From positions 82,733 through 146,732 of the forward strand of contig NZ_JAILYN010000005.1 of assembly GCF_019795155.1 (NCBI RefSeq): a stretch of DNA of 64,000 nt, written 5' to 3'. The DNA is from Marinobacterium arenosum. GTDB lineage: Bacteria > Pseudomonadota > Gammaproteobacteria > Pseudomonadales > Balneatricaceae. Under the pieces are notes generated by a model. It saw nothing but the letters and a program-made list of their open reading frames with translations, did not search any database and had not been told where the DNA came from. The translations under genes were made by a program, and so were the position numbers. Shown here in pieces: positions 28,665-37,452 of this stretch. Position 1 is the first letter of the stretch; each line of letters starts with the position of its first letter.

Positions 28665-29495
28665 TCAATCCTGCAGATCGGCCTCGAACAAAGACAGCGG
28701 TGCGAGTTCCGAATCATCTTCGCTTACCTGATGATCTTCACGATAGGTCTTGGGCGTCATGCCAAAGTGTTTCCTGAACACCCGGCTGAAATAGGACTGG
28801 TCCTTGAAACCCACCGCCATGGCGATCTCGAGAATCGGCATGTTCGGCGTCTCCAGCAGTCTTGCTGCCTCATCCATGCGGCTCTTTTGGACATACTCCT
28901 GAAACGTGCAGTTGTAGGCTTTCTTGAAGTTACGGCTGAACTGTATCGGCCGCATGTTGCACAGGCTGGCGACCTCCTCCTCGCTGATCTTATCGGCCAG
29001 GTGCTGCTGGATGTAGGTCAGCGCCGGCCTGATACCGCGATTCTGGGGCTTGCCGTAGTAGCGCGACTCGATAGGCATCTGCGGCACATTGCCCGGTAGC
29101 TGGCAGGTCTCCTCCCAACCCAGGTTATGTTTCAGCTGGGTCATCAGGTTATGGATCTGCCGGTTGATCAGGTCGGCATCGGCCGGCTTCAGGATCAGGT
29201 CCCAGACCCTAAGACGTAGTGCCCAGATTGCCAGTGATTCGGAGTGCTGCTCAGTCAGCATGATGATCGGCAAACTCGGGTGGCGGCAACGGGTTTCGCG
29301 CAGCAAGTCCAAGCCACCCCGGTCCGGGTAGTCGAAGTCAAAGCAGATCACGCTGGGCGGACTTCGGGTTTCGTCCAGCAGAGAGCTTTCCGGCTCACCG
29401 ATTACACGTACGACGAAGTGGCGCTCGTACAGAGGCTTCAGACTGTGGCTGTCGGCTGTTCGGAGATCTACCCAAAGCATGACTGACTTATCCAT
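28665..29495 (-). CDS. AraC-family regulator with N-terminal receiver-like domain
   Basis: 276 residues. Residues 1-120 resemble a CheY receiver: the phospho-acceptor Asp lies in CFDFDYPDRGGLDLL (about residue 54), with a conserved Thr in IIMLTEQ and Lys in LKPAD. However, the acidic N-terminal pair is reduced to a single Asp (LWVDLRT). Residues about 165-260 are the double helix-turn-helix of AraC proteins (EEEVASLCNMRPIQFSRNFKKAY and ILEIAMAVGFKDQSYFSRVFRKHFG). Divergent from the Tad pilus locus with a 276-bp gap, so it is the prime candidate for regulating that locus. No cognate kinase is nearby. Confidence 0.85.
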   Translation of the reverse strand: MDKSVMLWVDLRTADSHSLKPLYERHFVVRVIGEPESSLLDETRSPPSVICFDFDYPDRGGLDLLRETRCRHPSLPIIMLTEQHSESLAIWALRLRVWDLILKPADADLINRQIHNLMTQLKHNLGWEETCQLPGNVPQMPIESRYYGKPQNRGIRPALTYIQQHLADKISEEEVASLCNMRPIQFSRNFKKAYNCTFQEYVQKSRMDEAARLLETPNMPILEIAMAVGFKDQSYFSRVFRKHFGMTPKTYREDHQVSEDDSELAPLSLFEADLQD

Positions 29496-29771
29496 AGACC
29501 CTTCCTGATTCGTTTTTACCTGTTGCCGCTATTGCCGCAAGGGTGTGTATCGCCTGGAGCTCTCAGCCCCTGTCCGTGGGCGCTTTGCTTGTGACTGTGT
29601 CGTTTGGTTTACAAGTCCGTTTCATCCCCTTTGCAAAATAATCCTAGAACAACCGCAAGAAAGTCCCAACGCGATGTTGCCGGGGTTCCTATATTCAGGG
29701 GGCGTAATTCGTTGACATTTGGGTGCTGCGGCGCCTACCGACGCGTGTAATGAGATAGCGAGGATAAGAAG

Positions 29772-29981
29772 ATGAAAGCATTCAAAACCATGCTGATCGG
29801 CTTCCTGAAAGAGGAAGAAGGCTTGACCACCGTTGAGTACGCCGTAGCGGGTAGCCTGGTGGCAGCAGTTACTGTTGCGGCTTTTACAACTCTTGGTGAA
29901 AACGTCTGCGGCACGATCAATTTCCTGGCGGACGTTATTAATCCGAACGTTGGCGGCGCCGCAGCTTGGGCTGCATGTTAA
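29772..29981 (+). CDS. flp: Flp/Fap-type pilin, major subunit of the Tad pilus
   Basis: 69-residue type IVb prepilin. The leader ends EEEG, with processing predicted after this Gly, giving a mature N-terminus LTTVEYAVAGSLVAAVTVAAF. The E-Y pair five residues after the cleavage site is the Flp signature. The short mature length (about 51) is typical of Flp. First gene of the Tad locus, with its own ribosome-binding site (AGGATAAGAAG before ATG) and a wide gap (91 bp) to cpaA, as expected for a highly expressed pilin. Confidence 0.93.
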   Translation: MKAFKTMLIGFLKEEEGLTTVEYAVAGSLVAAVTVAAFTTLGENVCGTINFLADVINPNVGGAAAWAAC

Positions 29982-30072
29982 GCAGGGATCGAATGGCAAC
30001 GGAACCTTCGACGCTGTAGTTCCGTAAGGCTCAGGAATGGGCCTGCAATGATGAGCAGAAGAGGGAGGGGCA

Positions 30073-30666
30073 ATGATGTTGGCTTATTTGACCTACGACT
30101 TATCTACCGTCCTTCTTCTGCTGATTCTAGTCGTGGCGGTGGTTGCGGATTTACGCAGCCATCGTATTCCTAATCTGCTGACGCTAAGCGCAGTGGTAAT
30201 GGGTATCGGATTACAAACTTACTTTCTGGAAAGCCGCGGCTTGATGGCTGCGGTTTTTGGGTTGATGGCAGGGCTTGTCCTGTTCCTGCCGCTGTACCTG
30301 AAAGGGGCGATGGGCGCGGGGGATGTCAAGCTTCTGGCGGCAATCGGCTGCTTCGTCGGGCCGTTGGCGGTGTTGCTGGCTGCCTGCTTCAGCCTGATTG
30401 CCGCAGTGTTTTATAGCCTTGCTCTCATGGCAGTGAAAGGAGAGCTTTTTACCACGCTGCGTCGCTATTGGACGGTGTTTGCTCTGCGGTATTACGTTCC
30501 ACCCGGTAAGTCGGAGGTTGCGGCGCAGCGAATTCCTTTTGCCGCAGCAATTGCCGCCGGCACTTTAGTGCAGCTATGGCGGAGTGATGATTTGATTTTC
30601 TACCACCTGACCAGCCAGGTGAGTTTTCAGCTACAGGCCATGGGAGCCATGGGGGCGCCACTATGA
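30073..30666 (+). CDS. cpaA: Flp prepilin peptidase (CpaA/TadV)
   Basis: 197-residue A24-family aspartic membrane protease that cleaves the Flp and TadE/TadF prepilins. The two catalytic Asp motifs are present: VVADLRSHRIPN (about residue 25) and GAMGAGDVKLLAAIG (GxGD near residue 83). Several hydrophobic helices. Two adjacent ATG codons (30073 and 30076); the second is better spaced (7 nt) from GGAGG. The stop overlaps the start of the next gene by 4 nt. Confidence 0.92.
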   Translation: MMLAYLTYDLSTVLLLLILVVAVVADLRSHRIPNLLTLSAVVMGIGLQTYFLESRGLMAAVFGLMAGLVLFLPLYLKGAMGAGDVKLLAAIGCFVGPLAVLLAACFSLIAAVFYSLALMAVKGELFTTLRRYWTVFALRYYVPPGKSEVAAQRIPFAAAIAAGTLVQLWRSDDLIFYHLTSQVSFQLQAMGAMGAPL

Positions 30667-32063
30667 ACACCCTACAGCAGACCGCAAATTCCAGTATGGC
30701 TGGCAATGGAAAAGCTCCTGGCCAGGGTCGTTGGCAGAGCCTTGCCCCGCGGCCGATGAGCCTGGAACAGACCGGACTCAGTGTCCGTCTGTTGGCAGAA
30801 CTTTTTGCCAAGCATCTGCAGGATACCGGCGCGATGAGCGCCAAACAGTTGATCCAGAAGGTGGCGTTGGCCGGCCCGGTGATCGATACGGTGATCGGTT
30901 TTATGCGCCAGGAGCGACTAGTCGAGGTTTGTGCGCCCGATATGGCAGAAGGGCGTGAGCTGGGTTATCGACTGACGCAGTTGGGCCATGGCTTTGCTCT
31001 GGATGCCACCGCACGCAGTGGCTATCTGGGGCCGGCGCCGGTGCCGCTGGAGCGCTATCGCGAAGTGATCGCCGCCCAGTCGGTGCACCAGTTCAAAGTT
31101 AATCGTGACCAAATGGAGCGCGGTTTGGTGAATGTGACTCTGCGCCGCGAGATGAAGGAGCAATTGGGGCCGGCATTGAACAGCGGCCGGGCGATCTTCA
31201 TTTACGGGCCGGCCGGTACCGGCAAGACCTATATCACCCAGAAACTGGCCACCATGTTTGATGATAACTGCCTGGTGCCCTACGCGGTGGCGATCGATGA
31301 GCAGGTGATGTCGGTGTTTGATCCGTTGGTCCACCGACTGCTGGACAAGGAGGTCAGCTCTCCGTCAGTACTGTTGGACGAAGGGTTTGATCCGCGTTTT
31401 GCGCTCTGCCACCGGCCGGTGGTGATCACCGGTGGTGAGCTGGGCATGGAGATGCTCGAAGTGCAGACAAATTCGGTCACCCGTGAATATGAGGCGCCGT
31501 TGCAGGTCAAGGCCAATAACGGCGTCTTTATCATCGACGATATGGGACGCCAGCGGGCGTCGCCGATGCAGATCTTCAACCGCTGGATCGTGCCGCTGGA
31601 GGAGCAGGTGGATTACCTCACCTTGCGTTCAGGCAAGCACTTCTCGGTACCGTTCGATCAGGTGCTGATCTTTTCCACCAATATGAATCCAATGGACTTA
31701 GCCGATGAGGCTTTCCTGCGTCGTATTGGCCACAAGATCTACTTCGGTTACCTGAATGCCGACGAGTACAGCCAGATCTGGAAACAGGTCTGTATCGAAA
31801 AGCAGATTTCGTTTGATCCGGCCCTGCTCAACTACGTGCTGAATCACCTGCATCAGGGGCACAAGATTCCGTTGCGCCCCTGCCACCCCCGCGACCTGCT
31901 GGGGCTGGCACTGGACCGGATGCAGTACGAGGGCGGTGAGCAGGAGCTGACATCCCAGCATCTGGATTGGGCCTGGGGAAGCTATTTCGTCAGCCTGAAG
32001 GCGGAGCTGGAGATGTCGGTGAATCACATGCAGAACGGAGGGGGCTCAGATGGTCACTCGTAG
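30663..32063 (+). CDS. AAA+ ATPase encoded inside the Tad pilus locus
   Basis: 466-residue protein of uncertain function. Residues about 30-150 look like a winged-helix N-terminal domain. The AAA+ core has Walker A GPAGTGKT (about 182-189), Walker B VFIIDDMG (about 288-295), Sensor 1 LIFSTNMNP (about 335-343) and an Arg-rich EAFLRRIGHK segment (about 350). A helical lid follows. ATGA overlap with cpaA and a 14-bp overlap with cpaB show tight operon coupling, so a role in pilus biogenesis or its regulation is inferred. It is not part of the classic RcpCAB-TadZABCDEFG set, although similar ATPases occur beside tad genes elsewhere. Confidence 0.8.
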   Translation: MNTLQQTANSSMAGNGKAPGQGRWQSLAPRPMSLEQTGLSVRLLAELFAKHLQDTGAMSAKQLIQKVALAGPVIDTVIGFMRQERLVEVCAPDMAEGRELGYRLTQLGHGFALDATARSGYLGPAPVPLERYREVIAAQSVHQFKVNRDQMERGLVNVTLRREMKEQLGPALNSGRAIFIYGPAGTGKTYITQKLATMFDDNCLVPYAVAIDEQVMSVFDPLVHRLLDKEVSSPSVLLDEGFDPRFALCHRPVVITGGELGMEMLEVQTNSVTREYEAPLQVKANNGVFIIDDMGRQRASPMQIFNRWIVPLEEQVDYLTLRSGKHFSVPFDQVLIFSTNMNPMDLADEAFLRRIGHKIYFGYLNADEYSQIWKQVCIEKQISFDPALLNYVLNHLHQGHKIPLRPCHPRDLLGLALDRMQYEGGEQELTSQHLDWAWGSYFVSLKAELEMSVNHMQNGGGSDGHS

Positions 32064-32829
32064 AACATTCGCCTTGTTATTCCTGTCGGTAACTTTCGCC
32101 GTCGCGGCGGCCTGGGTTGCCAATAACTGGATCGCTAATCAACAGGGGACGCAAACAGCTGCTGTTCCAGCTGAGGAAAAAGTACCTGCTGTCGTAGCTG
32201 CACTGGATGTCCCCTATGGCCAGACCATAGAGGCGCGGCACGTCAAGATTGTTCAACTGCCGGAAAGTGCGGCGCCGCCCAACAGTTTCACCTCGCTGGA
32301 TCAGGTGGTTGGCAAGGTGGCTACTCAGCCGTTGCTTGCTGATGAAGTGATCCGAATCGAGCGGATCTCAGATGGAACTGAAGGGGCAACCTTTGCCGCG
32401 CTTATCGACCCGAAGAAAAGAGCTTTTACCGTGCGGGTTAATGATGTGGTCGGGGTTGCCGGCTTCCTGCTGCCGGGCAATAAGGTTGATGTGATTGGCA
32501 CCCGTAAAAATAGCGGCAGTGATCGGGTGATCAGCGAAACCGTGTTGCGGGAGATCAAGGTTCTGGCGGTGGACCAGATGGCCAAGGCCAACAGTACCGA
32601 TCCGGTGGTAGTGCGGGCGGTGACTCTGGAGGTAAGCCCGAAAGAGGCAGAGAAGCTGGCCAAGGCGCGGGATGAAGGCAGTATCCAACTGACCCTGCTG
32701 AACCCGGTACCGGAGCAGATCGCGGTGGTAGAGCCAAAGAAAACCAAGCCGGCAGGTCGCAGTTATTCGCAGCCGAGGGTGATCGTTATCAAGGGAACCG
32801 AGTGGCAGCGCAAGAAAGTGCCGATGTGA
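32050..32829 (+). CDS. cpaB: Flp pilus assembly protein CpaB (RcpC)
   Basis: 259 residues. A signal-anchor helix (about 8-27) is followed by a SAF domain (about 45-110, VVAALDVPYGQTIEARHVKIVQLPESAAP) and an RcpC-type domain (about 115-250, VNDVVGVAGFLLPGNKVDVIGT). CpaB is a periplasmic/inner-membrane protein of the Tad secretion machine that works with the CpaC secretin. The start overlaps the AAA ATPase end by 14 bp. A 190-bp repeat-filled gap separates it from cpaC, unusual inside this otherwise compact operon. Confidence 0.9.
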   Translation: MVTRRTFALLFLSVTFAVAAAWVANNWIANQQGTQTAAVPAEEKVPAVVAALDVPYGQTIEARHVKIVQLPESAAPPNSFTSLDQVVGKVATQPLLADEVIRIERISDGTEGATFAALIDPKKRAFTVRVNDVVGVAGFLLPGNKVDVIGTRKNSGSDRVISETVLREIKVLAVDQMAKANSTDPVVVRAVTLEVSPKEAEKLAKARDEGSIQLTLLNPVPEQIAVVEPKKTKPAGRSYSQPRVIVIKGTEWQRKKVPM

Positions 32830-32836
32830 GTTGTTC

Positions 32837-32989
32837 GTAGCGGCGGCCCGCTCCGAGGCGACAGTCGGGGGATGGTGCCAAACCCATCGTGGTTCTAGCC
32901 CGCTACTAAAGGGGGCTGGTTGTAGCAGCCCACGCTGAGGGCGACAGCCAGGGGAGTGCCAAACTGTCGCGGTCGGAGCCTGCTGCTAC
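32837..32989. repeat. Two REP-like palindromic units between cpaB and cpaC
   Basis: Two related units of 70 bp (32837-32906) and 68 bp (32922-32989), each starting GTAGC(A/G)GC and ending GCTAC, with internal GAGG(G)CGACAG and GTCGCGGTCGG. They are shorter relatives of the 88-bp units around the acyl-CoA synthetase gene. Inside an operon they could form a strong RNA stem affecting expression of cpaC onward. Confidence 0.7.
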
Positions 32990-33019
32990 AGGGGACAGTG
33001 GAATAGCCGAGGAGTGATC

Positions 33020-34699
33020 ATGAGATACCAACAATGTTGCCCGGCGAGGGTAAGTGAGGATCGGTGGCTCAGTACGATCAAATTCTGGATGGGTTTACTG
33101 CTGGCATTGATGCTGGTGGTTGCCACTCAACCGGTGCAGGCGGCGACAGAGCGCCTGCTGGACGTCAAAACGGTCAATGTGCCGCTGTTCAAGTCGCGGG
33201 TGCTGCAGCTGGATAAGCCGGTGGCGAAGATCTCGGTGGGGAACGAGGAGGTCGCCGATATCCTGGTGATGCGTTCCGGCCAGGTCTATGTACTCGGCAA
33301 GGGGATCGGCACCACCAATATCCTGATCTGGGATCGCAATAACCGGCTGATTCAGTCGGTCGATGTTGAGGTGACGCCGGACCTGAACTCGCTGAAAAGC
33401 AAGCTGTTCCAGTTGCTGCCGGGCGAGGATGTCCGGGTCAACATGTCGCAGGGGGCGATCGTACTAAGTGGCGAGGTTTCCAACGCCATCGCCATGGATA
33501 CCGCGATGAGGTTGGCTAACAGCTTCCTGCAGAAACCCAGTAAGGAGGGGGCCAGTCAGCAGGGAGAGGTGATCAACCTGATGAGTGTTGGTGGCTCCCA
33601 GCAGGTAATGCTGAAAGTGACTGTCGCTGAGATGTCGCGCGAAATCACCCGCAAGCTGGGCATCAAGTTCCACACCATGTTCTCGGACGATAAATGGACC
33701 ACCGGTGCGGTTAATGGTGGTGCGACCTTCCCGGACGCGATCTTTGGCGAGGAAGGTCTGCGCACGCCGATCTTCGGTGAGAACGCGATCTGGGGGCCGG
33801 TGCTGGATGAGTTTGCACCCGGCGGCTTCGATATTGCCGATAAGGGGCTTTTTACCAGCTACCTGGATGACAAGTTCCTATTCTCGCTGGCGATTGACGC
33901 CTCCAAGGAAAACGGCCTGACCAAGATACTGGCCGAACCGACCCTGACCGCATTGTCCGGGCAGGAGGCCGAGTTCCTGTCCGGTGGCGAGTTCCCGATC
34001 CCGGTACCCCAGGGCACCGATGGCATCACCATTGAGTTCAAGGAGTTCGGTGTCGGGCTGAAATTCGTACCGGTGGTGCTCGACTCCGGCCGCATCAACC
34101 TCAAATTCAACGTGTCGGTCAGTGAGCTTAGTAGTGCAACCAATGTGTTGATTGGTGACGAAGATATCAACCAGTCCTTCCTGGTGCCATCACTGACCAA
34201 ACGTTCGGCCCGCTCTACCGTCGAGCTGGGTGATGGCCAGACCATCGGTATCGCCGGTCTGTTGAGCGAGAACATGCGCGATGTGGTGAACAAGTTCCCG
34301 GGCCTTGGGGATATCCCGATCCTGGGCCACCTGTTCCGCAGCCAGGAGTTCGAGAAGGGGGAGTCCGAGCTGGTGATCCTGGTGACACCGGTATTGGCAC
34401 AGCCGTTTATCGCCGATGAACTGGTGCTGCCGGGCGATGGCTTTATCGAACCGACCGATGCCGAGTTCTACCTGCTGGGTAAGACCCATCATGTAGTTGG
34501 GGAAGACGATCAGCCTTCCGAAACCGGCGATTCCTCCAGTGCTGAATCCACCGAAGGAGGGGCCTTCAGCGAGCCCACCGATATGGCGGCACCACCTGCA
34601 GAGCCTGAGGTAGAGGATACCGCAGCGGTAAGTTATGGCGTTGAGGTCGCGCCCTTGAACGGCGGTATGGAAAGCAAGTACGGACACAGTATCAATTAA
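33020..34699 (+). CDS. cpaC: Flp pilus outer-membrane secretin CpaC (RcpA)
   Basis: 559-residue type II/III-type secretin. ATG at 33020 is chosen over GTG at 33014 because GAGGAG is 5 nt upstream. Signal peptide about 18-44 (ends VQAATE). The BON/N-domain segment LDVKTVNVPLFKSRVLQL is followed by KTILAEPTLTALSGQEAEFLSGGEFPIPVP and the secretin core LKFVPVVLDSGRINLKFNVSVSEL with a C-terminal GESELVILVTPVL. This forms the outer-membrane pore for the pilus. A Ser/Pro/Glu-rich tail (about 495-559) extends beyond the usual core. Confidence 0.93.
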   Translation: MRYQQCCPARVSEDRWLSTIKFWMGLLLALMLVVATQPVQAATERLLDVKTVNVPLFKSRVLQLDKPVAKISVGNEEVADILVMRSGQVYVLGKGIGTTNILIWDRNNRLIQSVDVEVTPDLNSLKSKLFQLLPGEDVRVNMSQGAIVLSGEVSNAIAMDTAMRLANSFLQKPSKEGASQQGEVINLMSVGGSQQVMLKVTVAEMSREITRKLGIKFHTMFSDDKWTTGAVNGGATFPDAIFGEEGLRTPIFGENAIWGPVLDEFAPGGFDIADKGLFTSYLDDKFLFSLAIDASKENGLTKILAEPTLTALSGQEAEFLSGGEFPIPVPQGTDGITIEFKEFGVGLKFVPVVLDSGRINLKFNVSVSELSSATNVLIGDEDINQSFLVPSLTKRSARSTVELGDGQTIGIAGLLSENMRDVVNKFPGLGDIPILGHLFRSQEFEKGESELVILVTPVLAQPFIADELVLPGDGFIEPTDAEFYLLGKTHHVVGEDDQPSETGDSSSAESTEGGAFSEPTDMAAPPAEPEVEDTAAVSYGVEVAPLNGGMESKYGHSIN

Positions 34700-34711
34700 G
34701 AGGTGGCTGCG

Positions 34712-34987
34712 ATGCATAACGTCGGATTTTTCAACAAGGGGCTGCTGTTGGCAGCCCTGATAGTGGGGATTGGCGGTTGCAGTTATGGCAATGCGCCTGG
34801 GCCGCAAGCCGGTACAGCGGTGCAGGAACTTGAGCAGCACCAGCGGGTGAACCCGGTGCCGCCGGAATATGCCAAGGCGCCGGTCATGGATGGCCTCAAG
34901 GCCCAGAATGTGGTTAACCAGTACCGAGCTGAGACCGGTAACCAGCAACAGATTAACAACGAGATCCACCTGAATATCGGCAATTGA
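34712..34987 (+). CDS. Small lipoprotein of the Tad locus
   Basis: 91 residues. ATG at 34712 fits a GAGG ribosome site 8 nt upstream. A lipoprotein signal with lipobox VGIGGC (Cys at about residue 23) is followed by a hydrophilic, Gln/Asn-rich mature part of about 68 residues. No family is recognised. It lies directly after the secretin gene, the position where pilotin-like or RcpB-like outer-membrane helpers sit in other Tad loci, so a supporting role for secretin assembly is a guess. Confidence 0.7.
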   Translation: MHNVGFFNKGLLLAALIVGIGGCSYGNAPGPQAGTAVQELEQHQRVNPVPPEYAKAPVMDGLKAQNVVNQYRAETGNQQQINNEIHLNIGN

Positions 34988-35073
34988 ACGGGAGCCCGGC
35001 GTAAGGATGCGCAGCAGTCGGGTCCGATATGACGGGGCTAGCCACTGTGCCACTGGCACAGGAGGAATGCACC

Positions 35074-36432
35074 ATGAAACAGATGGCTGATCAGCTGAAC
35101 CGAGCACTTGGCCGGCAACGGCAGGGTGGTGCTGTCATGGTTTTAGTGGCAATCGCGCTGATCGGACTGCTGGCCGCAACCGGCCTGGCATTGGACAGCG
35201 GCCATATGCTGCTGACCAAGACCCGATTGCAGAATGCGGTTGATGCGTCGGCACTGAGCGCCGCCAAGGAGTTATGGGATAACGATGGCGATATGGTGGC
35301 AGCTACCGCTCAGGCGATCACCACCCTGGAATCCAATTTTGCTGCGCCGGGTAATGAGGAGATTCAGGACGCTTATGCCGCCGGTAACCTGACAATTGCG
35401 GTTGAGTATTCCGATACCCTGGCCCCCTTCACCCCCTCCGCAACACCACCGTTCGTTCGGGTGCGCGTAGAGAATATGGAACTGGTGAGCTGGTTCGTTC
35501 AGGCGGTGGGTTTCAATGACAAGGAGGCCGCTGCCAGCGCCGTCGCCGGCCCGTCGGTGGGGCTGGATGCCGGCAGTTGCGACCTGATGCCGATCCTGGC
35601 CTGTGGTTGCGATCCGGATGATGCGGGTTGCACACACGGTGAGGTCACCGGTGCCGACGGCGTCACCCGGGATTATCACTTCGGCTATGAGTTTGCCGGC
35701 GATAGCATGCAGGCCGATTTTTCCAACGCCCATGTCGTGAAGTATGCCGCCGGTGATTCTGGCGAGCTTGGCGCGGGTAACTTTCGCCTGTTGCGGATCT
35801 CCGAAGACCAACAGGGCGGGGCGGATATACGTGAACGGCTGGCGGTTGCCGGTGATGAATGCCTGGCCATTAGCGATGAAGGCGATGAGAGTACCTATGC
35901 CGAAACTGAACCAGGCAACACCGTCGGGCCGGTAGTGCAGGGCCTCAATACCCGCTTCTTCGGTAATACCGGCGGCGGACCGGATCTGGGGCCTGAGGCC
36001 GTGGCGGATAACGTACCGACCGTGCAGGCAGAGTTTGAGGGGGTCGAGCAGGCTGACGGCAGCGTCGCTGCCGTGCCGAAGAATGGCGCCACGGCCGATC
36101 AGTTTTTTGACTATGGCGAATACAAAGCGGAAAGTGCCGCGGTGTGCGTAGGTGGCTGTGATCCGCTCGGCGTTGCTCGGCGCGAGATGGTACTGCCAAT
36201 CGGGGTCTGTGATGGTGATACCAACGGCCATAAGCCGGTCGAGATACTTGGCTATGCCTGCTTCTTCCTGTTGCAACCTGTCTCCCAGCAGGGGAATCAG
36301 GCCCATGTGTTTGGCCAGTTCTATAAGGGCTGTAATACCGCGGGCAGCTTTTCGATGAATCCGCCTGATGACGATTCACCGCTGCCCAGCCAGATCGTGC
36401 TTTACCGTGATACCGGTAGCGGAGACTCCTGA
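35074..36432 (+). CDS. TadG-like pilus assembly protein with Cys-rich region
   Basis: 452 residues. ATG at 35074 follows GGAGGA. A TadE/TadG-type N-terminal helix (GGAVMVLVAIALIGLLAATGLALDSGHMLLTKTRLQNAVDASALSAA, about 18-65) anchors the protein in the inner membrane. The periplasmic part includes a Cys cluster (SCDLMPILACGCDPDDAGCTHGE, about 178-200) and further Cys pairs (VCVGGCDP), suggesting disulphide or metal use. TadG proteins often carry a von Willebrand-type domain; I do not see a clear one here. It ends overlapping the first base of tadE. Confidence 0.8.
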   Translation: MKQMADQLNRALGRQRQGGAVMVLVAIALIGLLAATGLALDSGHMLLTKTRLQNAVDASALSAAKELWDNDGDMVAATAQAITTLESNFAAPGNEEIQDAYAAGNLTIAVEYSDTLAPFTPSATPPFVRVRVENMELVSWFVQAVGFNDKEAAASAVAGPSVGLDAGSCDLMPILACGCDPDDAGCTHGEVTGADGVTRDYHFGYEFAGDSMQADFSNAHVVKYAAGDSGELGAGNFRLLRISEDQQGGADIRERLAVAGDECLAISDEGDESTYAETEPGNTVGPVVQGLNTRFFGNTGGGPDLGPEAVADNVPTVQAEFEGVEQADGSVAAVPKNGATADQFFDYGEYKAESAAVCVGGCDPLGVARREMVLPIGVCDGDTNGHKPVEILGYACFFLLQPVSQQGNQAHVFGQFYKGCNTAGSFSMNPPDDDSPLPSQIVLYRDTGSGDS

Positions 36433-36950
36433 TGAATAGGTTGATTCGAAGCGTGCCTAGTAAAAGGCAGTGTAGAAAACAGCGGGGCGTAGCGATGGTG
36501 GAAGTGACCATCGCGCTGCCGCTGATACTGTTGTTGATGCTGGTAACTGCGGAAGTGGGACGGCTGCTCTATCAGTACAACACCCTGACCAAGGCGCAAC
36601 GGGCTGGTGCGAACTATCTGGCGCGGAATACTTCCGAGGGTGAGATCCCTGACCATATCGCCAACCCAGAAACCCCCGGAACGAAGGCCAACCAGGCCGC
36701 AAATTTGGTGGTGTTCGGCCAGATTGACCCGAACAATCCGCCGGTCACGCCACCGCTTAAACCGGTACTGGAGGGGTTGCAGCTGTCCGATGTCAGTTTC
36801 AGCAACCCGGCCGGCACCGATGAGATCGTCGTGCAGGTGAGCTACGCCTTTACGCCAATGCTTTTGACCGAGCTACCGACCTTCTACGGCGACCCGATAC
36901 CGCTGGAGTTTCCGATCTCCAGCTCGGTAAGCGTCAAGGCACTGAACTGA
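36432..36950 (+). CDS. tadE: TadE-like pseudopilin of the Tad locus
   Basis: 172 residues. The short positive N-terminus ends at KQRG, followed by VAMVEVTIALPLILLLMLVTAEVGRLLYQYNTLTKAQRAGANYLARN, the TadE signature (conserved Glu five residues after the Gly and a helix leading into an Arg/Ala-rich stretch). It is a substrate for the CpaA prepilin peptidase. The ATG overlaps the tadG stop by one base (TGATG). Confidence 0.88.
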   Translation: MNRLIRSVPSKRQCRKQRGVAMVEVTIALPLILLLMLVTAEVGRLLYQYNTLTKAQRAGANYLARNTSEGEIPDHIANPETPGTKANQAANLVVFGQIDPNNPPVTPPLKPVLEGLQLSDVSFSNPAGTDEIVVQVSYAFTPMLLTELPTFYGDPIPLEFPISSSVSVKALN

Positions 36951-36960
36951 GGGATGAGTG

Positions 36961-37443
36961 ATGAACTGGAAGAGCGCATATCGACAGCAACGCGGGATAA
37001 CCTCCGTCGAGTTCGCGATTATTGCCACGGTGCTGTTCATGACGCTGTTCGCGGTGATCGAGTTTGGCCGCCTGTTGTTCGTGTGGAACGTGCTGGATGA
37101 GGTAACTCGGCGTGGCGCCCGGTTGGCGGCGGTTTGTCCGGTGACCCAGACCGCCAGCATCCAAAACCAGGCGGTTTTTGGCGGCACCGTGATTCCGGGT
37201 TTGGTGGCGGACAATGTGGATATTGAGTATCTCGATGAGGACGGCGGCCCGGTGCTTGATCCCGCAAACCCTGCCAACTTTCCGAATATATTTTACGTAC
37301 GGGCCAGCATCGACGGTTACACCCACAACTTTATCGTCCCCTGGCTGGGGGCGGCCATAGAAGCGCCCGACTTTTCAACCACCATCCCCAGGGAGAGCCT
37401 GGGGGTACATCCGGCAGGTGCCGGTGCAGCCGATTGCAGTTAG
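36961..37443 (+). CDS. Second TadE/TadF-like pseudopilin
   Basis: 160 residues. ATG at 36961 is preferred over GTG at 36958. It has the pseudopilin N-terminus QQRG/ITSVEFAIIATVLFMTLFAVIEFGRLLFVWNVLDEVTRRGARLAAVCPV. The following domain is short and soluble. Two TadE-type genes in tandem correspond to the TadE and TadF pair of other Tad loci; which is which cannot be settled by reading alone. Three codon-sized gaps separate it from its neighbours, typical of the operon. Confidence 0.86.
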   Translation: MNWKSAYRQQRGITSVEFAIIATVLFMTLFAVIEFGRLLFVWNVLDEVTRRGARLAAVCPVTQTASIQNQAVFGGTVIPGLVADNVDIEYLDEDGGPVLDPANPANFPNIFYVRASIDGYTHNFIVPWLGAAIEAPDFSTTIPRESLGVHPAGAGAADCS

Positions 37444-37452
37444 GAGGACGGT

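Noticed and set aside
29622..29999. 125-codon minus-strand frame over flp
   Set aside because: Antisense to the flp pilin gene, which has a clear pilin motif; no independent features.
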